Assembly (NCBI RefSeq): GCF_037023145.1
Contig: NZ_CP146093.1
Coordinates: forward strand, 62,001 to 126,000
Origin: Ralstonia sp. RRA
GTDB lineage: Bacteria; Pseudomonadota; Gammaproteobacteria; Burkholderiales; Burkholderiaceae
Length of the DNA stretch: 64,000 nucleotides
Direction of reading: 5' to 3'
Shown one piece after another: positions 33,810 to 41,993 of the stretch. The translations under genes were made by a program, and so were the position numbers. The notes under the pieces are model-generated. The model was not told the DNA's origin, searched no databases, and worked only from the letters and a program-made list of their open reading frames with translations. The number at the start of each line of letters is the position of its first letter. Positions within the stretch are counted from its first letter, which is position 1.

Positions 33810-34314
33810 CTGTCGAGATAGCCAGCGCTTCGAGCCCCATGGCAGCTGCAGCAGCATCCGAGGCTCTCTGATCCGGAGCGTCATCGCCCCAGTTCCCGGA
33901 CGTCCCAGCGCCCGAGAATTGTCCATGTGAATCAGTCGGCATGCCATGATGATACGAGTTGAGCGCACTGAGTAGCAGCGTTCTCAGGCTGGTCGGAACA
34001 TCTGTCGCCATGTACAGCCAGAGATCAAAATCATCGCTGTCGCTGGACAGCTTGTCGCTTCCGACGAACTGCTGTCTGGAAGGCATTGAACTGGTCTGCT
34101 GACGACGAGAATTCAATGCTGTCCTCTCGCGAGCAACATCGGCAATCTTCCTGATCTGTGCCTCTGCCTGGGCGGGCAACGGCACCTTCTTGGCTTTCAC
34201 CTGCCCAAGCAGGGCGAGCAGATCCGCGCTCTGCTCGGCGGAAGCCGTGGACTGGGCAATGTGCGCATCCAGCTCCGCGTTGGTGCGCTCTATCTCGGCG
34301 TCAATGCGAGGCAA
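33784..34314 (-). CDS. Unknown protein of about 176 aa, start uncertain
   Basis: The frame is open upstream, but leader copy 6 (H1 and H2) lies there, so the gene should begin after H2. The first usable codon is TTG 34314, followed by PRIDAEIERTNAELDAHIAQ, a helical start. An ATG 6 nt earlier is out of frame. The body is helical, then a Ser/Asp-rich loop (SDKLSSDSDDFDLW) and an Ala-rich end. No family was recognised. Confidence 0.55.
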   Translation of the reverse strand: MPRIDAEIERTNAELDAHIAQSTASAEQSADLLALLGQVKAKKVPLPAQAEAQIRKIADVARERTALNSRRQQTSSMPSRQQFVGSDKLSSDSDDFDLWLYMATDVPTSLRTLLLSALNSYHHGMPTDSHGQFSGAGTSGNWGDDAPDQRASDAAAAAMGLEALAISTDDSLGRYS

Positions 34315-34445
34315 CCCATGCCCGCACCGGGAATGAGTTCCCGGTGGGATGAAAGCCAAGATGCCCCGAAGAACGTGGCAAGGCCTGTTGGTAGCACCGT
34401 GTGGCGCGGAATCGATGCGCGAGAAGCGCGAGATAAGAAGGCAGG
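34315..34445 (-). promoter_or_regulatory. Leader with -10, H1 (copy 6, compensated stem) and H2
   Basis: A -10-like TATCCT ends 13 nt before H1 (34412-34429), which here reads GCGC-TTCTC-GCGC-ATCGA: the U-A pair of other copies is C-G. H2 is 34321-34348 (CCCACCGGGAA, loop CTCA, TTCCCGGTGCGGG), close in sequence to the parB leader's H2. The start is about 97 nt after H1. Confidence 0.7.
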
Positions 34446-34557
34446 ATATTCGATGCAAAGGAACACGCACCAGAGGCACGTTCTGCGCACTCCTAGGCAA
34501 CCTCGCGCAGCGGCTGCAGCACAACATCCCGGTCGACTCTCAATGCCGCTCAGAAAG

Positions 34558-34585
34558 AAAAAAGGCCATCCTTCGGAGGATGGCC
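34558..34585 (-). terminator. Terminator of the PRTRC operon
   Basis: Perfect 9-bp stem (GGCCATCCT / AGGATGGCC, loop CCGA), then TTTTTT on the minus strand, 8 bp after the ThiF gene. Confidence 0.9.
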
Positions 34586-34593
34586 ATGTTCAA

Positions 34594-35385
34594 TCAAGCA
34601 GCAATTCGCGGCGGCTTCTGCGCCTTGCGCATACTCGGCACGTACCCGAATCGCGCCCATGCCTCCGGGTCTACCGGGAGCGGACTCGTGCGCCCCGCTT
34701 CGAGATTTACAAACACACCGCTGTACTGCAGCGTCCCGGTGCGGAACAATGTCCAAAGCAAATTGAAGGCTTGCACTGCAATCGCCTGGTTGATGACCAG
34801 CGACTGCTTGCGCAGCGCATCCTCCATCGAACAAGACGGCGCCGTGTCCTTTGCATCGCGCTTCGGATCAATCAGCTCAGGAAACAGGTCGCCGACGTGA
34901 GGTAGGCGATGTTCAGCCCGGCCGCGAACTTGGCCAAGGATGACTTGACCACGATCGGTCTCATTGCCGCAATCGAGATAGTAGCCGCCCGTGCCGCGTT
35001 GCATGGCCTTGAGGATGGCCTTTCGCGCCGCCCTCGTATCCACACATCCAACGACCAAATCACAGCAGAACCGATCATTGGCATTGATACGCTGCACTTC
35101 CGCCTGCCAGTTGGTGCCCATGAGCACATTCAACCGATTGACCAGAAGAGCAGCCTTGTGCCGACCGACATCCGCTGGATAGAAGCCCTGGCGGCCGACG
35201 TTGCTCTCACTGACCGTGTCATCGTCATAGACGACACAGTCGATACCACCGGGATGGCCAAGTTCGAGCATGGCGTGATGGAGCCGCGCCAGACTTGGGA
35301 TAACCGCACTCCCCGTTCCGCCGGCGCCTACTACAGCAATGCGCCATGCCCGCTCTGTCATCGCGCGAGGGATGCTATGCGTCAT
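34594..35385 (-). CDS. PRTRC system ThiF-family (E1-like) protein
   Basis: 263 aa from ATG 35385; a GTG at 35394 overlapping the protein-A stop (GTGTGA) is an alternative. The Rossmann motif VVGAGGTGSAVI lies near the N-terminus, followed by VYDDDTVSESNVGRQGFYPA, the adenylation-domain Asp/Asn/Arg block of ThiF/E1 enzymes, and VVGCVDTRAARK. Known: this is the ThiF member of the PRTRC set, a gene group conserved on large plasmids of unknown function in which JAB-like and E1-like proteins co-occur. No obvious catalytic Cys loop of a classical ubiquitin E1 is visible. It is the last gene of the operon. Confidence 0.85.
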   Translation of the reverse strand: MTHSIPRAMTERAWRIAVVGAGGTGSAVIPSLARLHHAMLELGHPGGIDCVVYDDDTVSESNVGRQGFYPADVGRHKAALLVNRLNVLMGTNWQAEVQRINANDRFCCDLVVGCVDTRAARKAILKAMQRGTGGYYLDCGNETDRGQVILGQVRGRAEHRLPHVGDLFPELIDPKRDAKDTAPSCSMEDALRKQSLVINQAIAVQAFNLLWTLFRTGTLQYSGVFVNLEAGRTSPLPVDPEAWARFGYVPSMRKAQKPPRIAA

Positions 35386-35390
35386 TTTGG

Positions 35391-36032
35391 TCACACAACC
35401 TCCCGAATGCCGAACTTCTGCCTCCAGGCGGCCGGTATGTCGTGGACACGTTCGAAGATGCCCTTGACGCACAACCTTAACGCCATGGACGGGCGAATGC
35501 TTGCGCAGTTGCCCAGCACGAACGCAAATTTCACGTCGTGCCTGTCGTCCTGATTGTCGGTTCCCGAGAAGAAGGCTTCAAACGTGCCATGGGAATGGCA
35601 GTCCATGACCAAGTGCTCGTTTTCCTGCAGCACCGGCCGGTCGTAACGCAGATGTCCGGAGCCGTGATCCAAGATTGCGACAGGGACGAGCCGGAACTCG
35701 CACGAGACGCCATTCCAGACGATCCAAGCACCGGTTTCGTTCGGCATCGACGCACGCGCCATCTCGCCAAACTGGCCAACCAGTTCAGCTGGAAGTTGAC
35801 CGCATGGCAACTCGGTCTCCTCATTGACAGTCCCGTAGGGGACGGCAGTTTCGACTTCGTAGCTTGCGATCTTGCGAACTACCCGCAGCCACGGGCGAAC
35901 CACTTCGAGGAACACGCCGTTGGTTCCCACCAGCAGGCGTTCACCACTACCAGACAATGGTGTCAGGCTACCGAATTTCGGCACCATGATCGTCGGGAAA
36001 GACGCTTGCAGCGTCATGTCCATCGGATGCAT
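35391..36032 (-). CDS. PRTRC system protein A (JAB/MPN-like)
   Basis: 213 aa from ATG 36032, behind GGAGG, 1 bp past the protein-B stop. The C-terminal half has a JAMM-type metal motif, HSHGTFEAFFSGTDNQDD (H-x-H-x7-S-x2-D), typical of de-ubiquitinase-like isopeptidases. Known: PRTRC-A is the JAB-like partner of PRTRC-ThiF. By analogy the pair may process or attach a small protein; the 72-aa PRTRC-C or acidic PRTRC-E could be the substrate, which is inference. Confidence 0.85.
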   Translation of the reverse strand: MHPMDMTLQASFPTIMVPKFGSLTPLSGSGERLLVGTNGVFLEVVRPWLRVVRKIASYEVETAVPYGTVNEETELPCGQLPAELVGQFGEMARASMPNETGAWIVWNGVSCEFRLVPVAILDHGSGHLRYDRPVLQENEHLVMDCHSHGTFEAFFSGTDNQDDRHDVKFAFVLGNCASIRPSMALRLCVKGIFERVHDIPAAWRQKFGIREVV

Positions 36033-36033
36033 T

Positions 36034-36756
36034 TCAACCTCCAACTTTGCCGGCGATGAGATCACCGAGCGATTTCTTCAACGGAATGAGCACTTCCTTC
36101 GGGTACTCGGCAAAGTTGCCATCGAGCATCTCCTTCCAGAAGGCGTACACACCTCTTTCGAACTTGACGCGTTGGGCGCCGCGGTTTGGATGCGTGAAGG
36201 CCGACGAGAAGAAGGCTTCTTCCCAACCGGCAATCGAAGCGACATCGATCTGCTTCGGAACCTGCGCAGAGCCGATGCAAATCCTTCCCACGTCCCACGT
36301 ATTGAAGTACGGCGGCTCGTGCAGCATGGATTCCGGCGTCGGCCTGACGTCCTCCATCAAGGCAAACACGCTGAACCCGTCATTGGCCGCCTGGAACACC
36401 AAGCCCGGGTGCGGCACTACCGCACTGCGCGTACCCAATTCTTTGCATTGAAAGAACACCCGGCGAATCGCCGGCGGGCACCACCACGTTACGGCGCGCG
36501 TGCTCACGGACAGTACGTTCGGCGTCAGGAACTCGCCCTTCGGCAACGCTGACAAAGCAACCTGGGTCACAGCGTGAATGAGTGCTCGCCGATTGAGCGG
36601 AACACCCGGGCCGATTGCAGGCTTTCGAGTCCCCGCCTCGTGAGTGATGCGGTGTGCCGTCGAGTATGTGAACTGCCCCTCGGCCGGCCCATACAGCAAA
36701 ATGGCCCCTTGCAGGGCCACGTCATGAGACCGACTGGCGGTCAAGATCTTGGCCAT
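36034..36756 (-). CDS. PRTRC system protein B
   Basis: 240 aa; AGGAGG precedes ATG 36756. Family-typical stretches include STRAVTWWCPPAIRRVFFQC and AVVPHPGLVFQA in the centre and TWDVGRICIG. It has no signal or membrane segment. Known only as a conserved PRTRC member. It is tightly packed: 8 bp after F, 1 bp before A. Confidence 0.82.
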   Translation of the reverse strand: MAKILTASRSHDVALQGAILLYGPAEGQFTYSTAHRITHEAGTRKPAIGPGVPLNRRALIHAVTQVALSALPKGEFLTPNVLSVSTRAVTWWCPPAIRRVFFQCKELGTRSAVVPHPGLVFQAANDGFSVFALMEDVRPTPESMLHEPPYFNTWDVGRICIGSAQVPKQIDVASIAGWEEAFFSSAFTHPNRGAQRVKFERGVYAFWKEMLDGNFAEYPKEVLIPLKKSLGDLIAGKVGG

Positions 36757-36764
36757 GGGGCCTC

Positions 36765-37901
36765 CTATCGTGAAATGATGGTCAGTAATTGGTCGAGAGC
36801 CTTTACGATCTCGAACATGCGCGACAGGTCCTCATACTGCTTGGGCACCTGTTGCGGGTCGCTCGCCAGCGGAATCAGCACCTGGTACATCGTCGCCTCT
36901 CCGCTATTGCTAATGCATTCGAAATGGTCATCCAGCAGTTCGCCGATCCACTCTTCGGAAAACACCGCAATGGAAGCGGCCGAATATGCAGGTTCGGCCC
37001 ATTGCGAATGTTCGAAGAGCTTCGAGCCCTTGGCGCGCTGCAGTGCATCTTCCAGCTGCAGCATCGCGCGGCATACCCGCTGAATCCAGCGACTTGACGA
37101 ACGCGCCAGCTCCAGCACCTCCGACCTCTTGAGAACGGACCGCCGAGGGCCTTTCCGGCCCTTGCGCTTGCCGCGCTCGGGGAACATTTCTTCCGGCGCC
37201 AGGACCGGACGAACATTGGAAGGCAGGTAGCGCTCGATGTCCTCACTGTCAGCCCCAAGGCGATCAGCAAGACTCTCCCTCGCGTTCTCGTCGGACACAC
37301 CCTCATCCCAATCCCACCACCACCTGGCGAACATCTCCAGGAAGTAACTCGGTGTGCGCAAGAAGAGCGAGTTGCAGGACGCTTCGTTGATCAGCGCCAT
37401 CACAGAGCACAAGAGCCCGGGGTGGGCGCGCTGCAGTGGGTGCATCCGTGCGCCAATCTCGAAGATCTGCTCATGAGGCAACTCGATCGCCAAGTACAAC
37501 GGCGCCGAGAGGTCCGTCTCCCATCCAAACTGATCGACCTGATCGCGTGCTGCCGCCTGGTCGAGCAAAGCGAACCCAAACAGAAGCCGCTTGCACGTCG
37601 GTGTGCGTCGCCGCAGCCACGCGAACATCGCCTCTGCGAACATGTCACCAGCATTGCCGCTGGAGCGAGCGTCGCGCGGCGAGAGCGGACCAGCCTCGAA
37701 ATGCGCCCGTATCAGACCGGTAAGGTCTCCCTCGTCGGTATGCCGAAGGCGTGCAATCGCTGGAACGCATTGTGAAATGGCCGGGAGTGTTAGAAAACCA
37801 TCGGCAGCTCTATGTCCGGCAGGGGAATCGAATCGACATGCCGCCCCGCCGGTGAGGCTTTCACTGAAGCCTGATAAACCTTGGCAAGAATCGAACAACA
37901 C
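36765..37901 (-). CDS. PRTRC system protein F
   Basis: 378 aa from GTG 37901, which has GAGGAGG at 7 nt, a strong site that fixes this start although it makes the gene overlap the small upstream frame by 112 bp. The family-like part begins near DGFLTLPAISQCVPAIARL. The rest is helical with a basic patch (RGKRKGRKGPRRSVLKR) that could bind nucleic acid. Known only as a PRTRC member. A terminator-like hairpin (37925-37948) lies just upstream of its ribosome site. Confidence 0.8.
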   Translation of the reverse strand: MLFDSCQGLSGFSESLTGGAACRFDSPAGHRAADGFLTLPAISQCVPAIARLRHTDEGDLTGLIRAHFEAGPLSPRDARSSGNAGDMFAEAMFAWLRRRTPTCKRLLFGFALLDQAAARDQVDQFGWETDLSAPLYLAIELPHEQIFEIGARMHPLQRAHPGLLCSVMALINEASCNSLFLRTPSYFLEMFARWWWDWDEGVSDENARESLADRLGADSEDIERYLPSNVRPVLAPEEMFPERGKRKGRKGPRRSVLKRSEVLELARSSSRWIQRVCRAMLQLEDALQRAKGSKLFEHSQWAEPAYSAASIAVFSEEWIGELLDDHFECISNSGEATMYQVLIPLASDPQQVPKQYEDLSRMFEIVKALDQLLTIISR

Positions 37902-38008
37902 GATTCCACCTCCTCATCATGTAGAAAAACCGCCCTATCGGGCGGTTTCTCAGTTCCATTGATGCTGACCGGATCGGCCAACGCATTCATCAGATCGCGC
38001 TTACGCAT
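37790..38008 (-). CDS. Possible 72-aa protein between PRTRC C and F
   Basis: ATG 38008 overlaps the PRTRC-C stop (ATGCGTAA) and follows AAAGGGC. The product (MRKRDLMNALADPVSINGTE) reads through a terminator-like hairpin (codons for KPPDRAVF) and into the start of F in a different frame. Either this is a real coupled protein whose mRNA also carries an internal terminator, or a spurious frame. No family was recognised. Confidence 0.4.
   Translation of the reverse strand: MRKRDLMNALADPVSINGTEKPPDRAVFLHDEEVESCCSILAKVYQASVKASPAGRHVDSIPLPDIELPMVF
37925..37948 (-). terminator. Terminator-like hairpin between PRTRC C and F
   Basis: Perfect stem AAACCGCCC / GGGCGGTTT with loop GATA, followed by TT and then CTAC on the minus strand (the full T-run is five). 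It lies inside the operon, so it may lower expression of F, B, A and ThiF relative to ParB, E and C. Confidence 0.7.
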
Positions 38009-38219
38009 GGTTGCCCTTTGCGCCCGCGGCACGCACGAACTTGTACACAGCGTTTTCCCCCTTGTACTCCGGACCCTCCACGGCTGCCGTGGTGAGTTCG
38101 GGATACTGGGCGGTGTACATGTCGCGCACTTGGTCCGGAGTGAACTGCGTTCCCGGATCGGCAAGCGTCATGCCGTTGTAGGAAAACTCGCGCTTGACCG
38201 TGTTGATGGTGATAGCCAT
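38001..38219 (-). CDS. PRTRC system protein C
   Basis: 72 aa; AAGGAG precedes ATG 38219. The product MAITINTVKREFSYNGMTLA continues with DPGTQFTPDQVRDMYTAQYP, the standard PRTRC-C pattern. It is compact and beta-rich at the start, of a size similar to ubiquitin-like modifiers, although it ends NHA and not GG. Known only as a PRTRC member. It lies 9 bp downstream of E. Confidence 0.85.
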   Translation of the reverse strand: MAITINTVKREFSYNGMTLADPGTQFTPDQVRDMYTAQYPELTTAAVEGPEYKGENAVYKFVRAAGAKGNHA

Positions 38220-38228
38220 GGCTTCTCC

Positions 38229-38714
38229 TTAACCGAGCAGATCAGCGAGGGAGGTGCCAGACGATTTTTTGTCGCCTTGCGCATCTTTAGCTGACGAACT
38301 CGTGCTACCGGACGTCGTTTCAGTGACCTCAACATCGACCACACCATCGTCATCGTCGTCGTCCATGCCTTTCGACTTGGGCGCCGGCAACTTCGGATTG
38401 GCGCGATTGGATGTCGCGAGGGCCTTGGTCGCCTTGTTCGACTGAGCAGCGGTAGCCGCTTGAATCACCGCCTTCGTGGACTCGACCTGTTCGGCGAGAC
38501 CCTGGCGGGCCTGCGTCACACCACCGATCGCATTGGCAAACTCAGCATCCAACTCCGCCGGCGTGGCCGTCAGAGCAATCGGCGCAACCAGGGCTGCGTC
38601 GTCCGGCTTGCTGACGGTCGGCGCGACGACCACGGTCATCTCGTCACCCTGCATTGAAAGGGTGATAACAACCTTGTCGCTCGCCTTCACGAGCGGCACC
38701 AGTTCTTGAAACAT
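38229..38714 (-). CDS. PRTRC system protein E
   Basis: 161 aa; AAGGAAATCCCT precedes ATG 38714. The N-terminal 60 residues are beta-rich (DKVVITLSMQGDEMTVVVAP), then a helical part (GLAEQVESTKAVIQAATAAQ), then a very acidic stretch (GMDDDDDDGVVDVEVTE) and a Ser/Lys tail ending in ADLLG. The C-terminal half is probably disordered. Known only as a PRTRC member. Confidence 0.82.
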   Translation of the reverse strand: MFQELVPLVKASDKVVITLSMQGDEMTVVVAPTVSKPDDAALVAPIALTATPAELDAEFANAIGGVTQARQGLAEQVESTKAVIQAATAAQSNKATKALATSNRANPKLPAPKSKGMDDDDDDGVVDVEVTETTSGSTSSSAKDAQGDKKSSGTSLADLLG

Positions 38715-38758
38715 AGGGATTTCCTTGAAAATGAATGGGATGGGGAAGCGAGGCGTGG

Positions 38759-40423
38759 TCAGAACTTCAAGACCTTGGGCACCTTGCCCGTGTAGTCAAA
38801 CCCGTCTACCTTGAGGAGGGCCTCAATGACTTCGAGCTTCGATTGGTTGAACAGCTTGGAAAAGCGATCGCCGAGCGCGTTGCGCATGCCCAGCTCGTCG
38901 GCGAGAGCCTTCAACTCCGATTTGGTCAGGAGTTCCAGAAAATCCTTGGATTTCTGAAGGTTCCAGTGCTTGGTCAGGTCGAGCGCGTGGTACTTGCAGA
39001 GCGACGTCAAGACAGGCACATCGATTCCTTCGATCGCGGCAAGCGCGAGCGAGATCGTCAGATTGAGCCGCTTGTCAGTAGCCAGGCCGGCCACAGAGAT
39101 AAGGTTCTTCGAGAGATCGGTGGGAGAGCTGGTCTCGTCCGCGATCCGTTCAAAGAGCGTCCCCATCTTGTCGCTGGTGATGGTGCGTGCATGACCGGAC
39201 AGCGAAAGTGCGAGGAGATAGTGGTTGGCCGTTGCTTCGTTGGCCGCCACCTCCCGGCGTAGCGCCTTGCGCCACACCCCTTGTCGGTAGGTCTTCACCT
39301 TGTCCGACTCGGCAATCGACGTGGCCGCGTGTTCGGCCTTTCCGCCCTTGTCCGCGCCCTCCTTGGCCGGCGCGGCTTTGGGGCCCTTAACAGTAGACGG
39401 CGCTTCAGCGCGCTCGGCCTTGATCCTCGCTGCAACCTTCTTGGCATTGCAGGACGGATCAAAACACTGACCACGGAAGACCTTGCCCAGGCTGTCCGGC
39501 AGACCACTCACCGCGGCGCCGAAATTCTGGCAGCCGTGACATGCTTTCGCCTGTTCGGCACCGACTCCCGTCGGTCCCTCCACCTGCAATTGCACGCGCG
39601 TGTGGTTGTCGCCAGCGCGGACGATACGGATAACCGGGTATTCGTCCTTCAGGCCGTACGAGATACCTTCCAGCTGCGTCTCGGTCTTGCCCTTGTAGCA
39701 GGTCGGGTTGGTACAGCTACCGGAGGAAATCGCCTCGGAAAACATCACCGACTGCAATTCCGAGTTGTGCGCGCATGTCGCACACTCGCTCTTGTCGAAG
39801 ATCGCGTCCTTCAGGTTGCAGGCAGCTTGTTCGATGGCCTTCTTGAGGTCCGCCACCGTCTTTTTCTCTTGCAGAATGATCGGCAAGAACAGGTCCTGCT
39901 TTTCCTTCGTCAGGGTCGCAAGCAGCTCGGCATGCCCAAGCTGGATGGAACGCGTGTTCAGCGCGTCCAGCACCGCAGGACTGCAGTTCATTAGCGCCAG
40001 CCGGCGGTCGAGGGTCGATCGCGGCCAGCCGAGTTGGCGGGCAGCTTCATCGCGGTCACCTTTCAGGTCCCCAACGATGTCCGCGGCCGCAACGGCTTCT
40101 TCAGACGGCGCCATGTCGGCGCGCTGAACGTTCTCGATGAGCGCCAGCCGGCGCGCTTCCCCTTCCGTCATCTCACGGATGACAACGGGCATGTCGTAAT
40201 CGTCACCGCAGGCAGCTTTCGCCCCACGGTACCGGCGCTCGCCAGCGACCAGTTCGTAGGTGCCGTCCTCAAGAGGGCGCACCAGTACAGGTTGAATTAC
40301 GCCATCCTCACGGATGGACTCCGTGATCTCCGCCATTTTCGCGGGATCGAAGTACTTCCGGGGGTTCTTGCCCGGCCGGATTTGGCCGAGTTTGACGGTG
40401 ACGCTCTGTTGGTTTTCTTGCAT
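38759..40423 (-). CDS. parB: PRTRC-type ParB-family protein
   Basis: 554 aa from ATG 40423 (GGAG 9 nt upstream). The ParB/Srx N-terminal domain has GKNPRKYFD, IREDGVIQPVLVRP and GERRYRGAK. The central helix-turn-helix is ARQLGWPRSTLDRRLALM. A PRTRC-specific extension follows with cysteine clusters (CATCAH, CTNPTC, CHGC, CFDPSC) that probably bind zinc. Known: ParB nucleases/CTPases clamp DNA in plasmid partition. No ParA is visible in the window, and no parS array was seen. First gene of the PRTRC operon, with a long structured leader (copy 7). Confidence 0.88.
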   Translation of the reverse strand: MQENQQSVTVKLGQIRPGKNPRKYFDPAKMAEITESIREDGVIQPVLVRPLEDGTYELVAGERRYRGAKAACGDDYDMPVVIREMTEGEARRLALIENVQRADMAPSEEAVAAADIVGDLKGDRDEAARQLGWPRSTLDRRLALMNCSPAVLDALNTRSIQLGHAELLATLTKEKQDLFLPIILQEKKTVADLKKAIEQAACNLKDAIFDKSECATCAHNSELQSVMFSEAISSGSCTNPTCYKGKTETQLEGISYGLKDEYPVIRIVRAGDNHTRVQLQVEGPTGVGAEQAKACHGCQNFGAAVSGLPDSLGKVFRGQCFDPSCNAKKVAARIKAERAEAPSTVKGPKAAPAKEGADKGGKAEHAATSIAESDKVKTYRQGVWRKALRREVAANEATANHYLLALSLSGHARTITSDKMGTLFERIADETSSPTDLSKNLISVAGLATDKRLNLTISLALAAIEGIDVPVLTSLCKYHALDLTKHWNLQKSKDFLELLTKSELKALADELGMRNALGDRFSKLFNQSKLEVIEALLKVDGFDYTGKVPKVLKF

Positions 40424-40605
40424 TTGTGGGTTCTCCAGGGATGGAAAAGGGGAACCCGTTGCCGCACCGGGAACAGGTTCCCGATGGGATGGAAAATGAA
40501 AGCGAGGGCCACCGAACCGCTGGCCCTCGGACAACCGCGAGACGCTGCGCGTCCTGCGATCAGGAGATCGATGCGTCAAAGACGCGGAGTGAGCTTTGAG
40601 AATAC
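40424..40605 (-). promoter_or_regulatory. Leader of parB with -10, H1 (copy 7), middle stem and H2
   Basis: A -10-like TATTCT ends 13 nt before H1 (40568-40585; GCGTC-TTT-GACGC-ATCGA). Next is a stem GAGGGCCA / TGGCCCTC (about 40501-40527), then H2 (40462-40488; CCCATCGGGAAC, loop CT, GTTCCCGGTGCGG). The start is 144 nt after H1. Confidence 0.75.
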
Positions 40606-40630
40606 CGGAAACACGTCTGCGGTGCCAGAC

Positions 40631-40662
40631 AGCGGATCCCCCTCCGCAGATGGGGACCCGCT
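40631..40662 (-). other. Inverted repeat after the methylase-like gene
   Basis: AGCGGATCCCC / GGGGACCCGCT with a 10-nt loop, nearly perfect. Its place between the methylase-like stop and the parB promoter fits a terminator, but there is no T-run. Confidence 0.4.
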
Positions 40663-40689
40663 CTTGCGCGAGGCCGGCCAGTGGCCAAC

Positions 40690-41622
40690 CTAGAACAACG
40701 ACAATTGCTCACGTTGCCGGGCAATTTCAGCGTGCTGTTGCGGCACCGCTTCAATGATGGCCGGCGCTTGCGGCGGTTCAATCGCCTCCAGAATCGACAG
40801 GACCGTACCCATTTCTGCGGGCACGAAATTGCGTTCGGAATCAACGGGCGGGGAGGTTTCCTGGCTACGCTCACGCGCAGCCAGTTTCCGGTTCCACCCG
40901 CCAAGCACGTGCGCTGGTGTGTACCAAACCTCGCGCTCCTCAAGCATCAATGAGTTGCCAAGGATGACAACCGCAGGGATATGGAGCAAGGCCAGCTGCA
41001 CATACGTCATGTGTACGCACCGTGGATCGATATCGATGCACGTTGCATGCATGGCCGTCTGGTAGTTGTGGCCCGCCTGATGCATAGCCTCCGCCATTGC
41101 GATCACCATGCCACCAGCGCCGCAGGTTGGCTCCATCACGGTGATGAAGCCATGTTCCGCGACGTCCGGATCATGGTCATTGACCTGCATCGCAGCCATC
41201 ATGCTGGATACCGAATAGGGCGTGAAAAACTGCCCCGCCCTATCGTTGCCCAGCTCAAGCAGCATGTAGGTGTGACCAAGCACATCGCCAAAGCCACCGG
41301 CGACTCTGACCGGCGCCGGCGACCCGGGAAGGACATCAGTCATCCGGCGCTCGTAAGTGAGCACGAGGTGGCCAAGCATCTTCGGGAACTGGTCCACTTC
41401 TTCTTTGGTGTACTTCTTGACGATCTCCATGTACCGAGCCTCTCGGCCGTCTCGCTGAGCGAGATCGACCGCATTGCTGAGGCTCAGTGCGGACATCTCA
41501 ACGAAGTCGGAGAACACATCGCTTGCGCGGTGACGGTACCCGAAGGCCTTGATCAAATCGACCAAGGCCTTTTGGTGTTCGTCGGCGGTCTCCAGGTGCC
41601 GGCGTTGTGCTGCCCTGCTCAT
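40690..41622 (-). CDS. N-6 adenine methylase-like protein lacking the NPPY/F motif
   Basis: 310 aa from ATG 41622, overlapping the upstream stop (ATGA). The N-terminal helical part and GQFFTPYSVSSMM match the N6_Mtase family (HsdM-like), and motif I is EPTCGAGGMVIAMAEA. Where NPPY/F (motif IV) is expected, the sequence reads ILGNSLMLEEREVWYTPAHV, with no NPPx. It may therefore be a catalytically dead relative, or use another site. Length is short for HsdM (about 500 aa), and no HsdR or HsdS is nearby. It ends QREQLSLF. Linked by translation to the 124-aa gene upstream. Confidence 0.75.
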   Translation of the reverse strand: MSRAAQRRHLETADEHQKALVDLIKAFGYRHRASDVFSDFVEMSALSLSNAVDLAQRDGREARYMEIVKKYTKEEVDQFPKMLGHLVLTYERRMTDVLPGSPAPVRVAGGFGDVLGHTYMLLELGNDRAGQFFTPYSVSSMMAAMQVNDHDPDVAEHGFITVMEPTCGAGGMVIAMAEAMHQAGHNYQTAMHATCIDIDPRCVHMTYVQLALLHIPAVVILGNSLMLEEREVWYTPAHVLGGWNRKLAARERSQETSPPVDSERNFVPAEMGTVLSILEAIEPPQAPAIIEAVPQQHAEIARQREQLSLF

Positions 41623-41993
41623 TGCAGAGCCCCAACTCGCACATTGAAGCGCTGGTTCAGCGATGCGCAAAAGGCATCCATGTCGGGGACCGCGCCAATA
41701 GCCAGAGCGGCTTTGATGTCGGCTTCAGCGACCCGGAGTTCCGATTCCACATCGATAGTCGATGCCACACTAGTCGAAGCATTGCTGCGCACAGTCTCCA
41801 CAACAGCACGTGCAATTCGCACACAGAACAGCTCGAACTCGTGTGTTACCTCAGCTTCTTTCCTGATCCGCGTTGCACGCAACGATGGATCGAGGATTGG
41901 CAAGGCCTCCTGTTCGAAACGAGCCACCACCAGGTAGCTTTCGAAGGCTTTGAGCTGTGCTTCTTTGAAACGCTGAATAACGGCGTTGAACAT
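41619..41993 (-). CDS. Unknown 124-aa helical protein coupled to the methylase-like gene
   Basis: ATG 41993 follows GGAGACGTTCC. The product (MFNAVIQRFKEAQLKAFESY) is nearly all helix, with a two-Cys stretch (FELFCVRIARAVVETV; DAFCASLNQ). Its stop overlaps the next start by 4 bp. No family was recognised. It follows leader copy 8. Confidence 0.7.
   Translation of the reverse strand: MFNAVIQRFKEAQLKAFESYLVVARFEQEALPILDPSLRATRIRKEAEVTHEFELFCVRIARAVVETVRSNASTSVASTIDVESELRVAEADIKAALAIGAVPDMDAFCASLNQRFNVRVGALQ

Noticed and set aside
40568..40662. Sigma54-like TGGCAC near the parB promoter
   Set aside because: No matching TTGC element at the required spacing; the same hexamer is absent from the other leaders.
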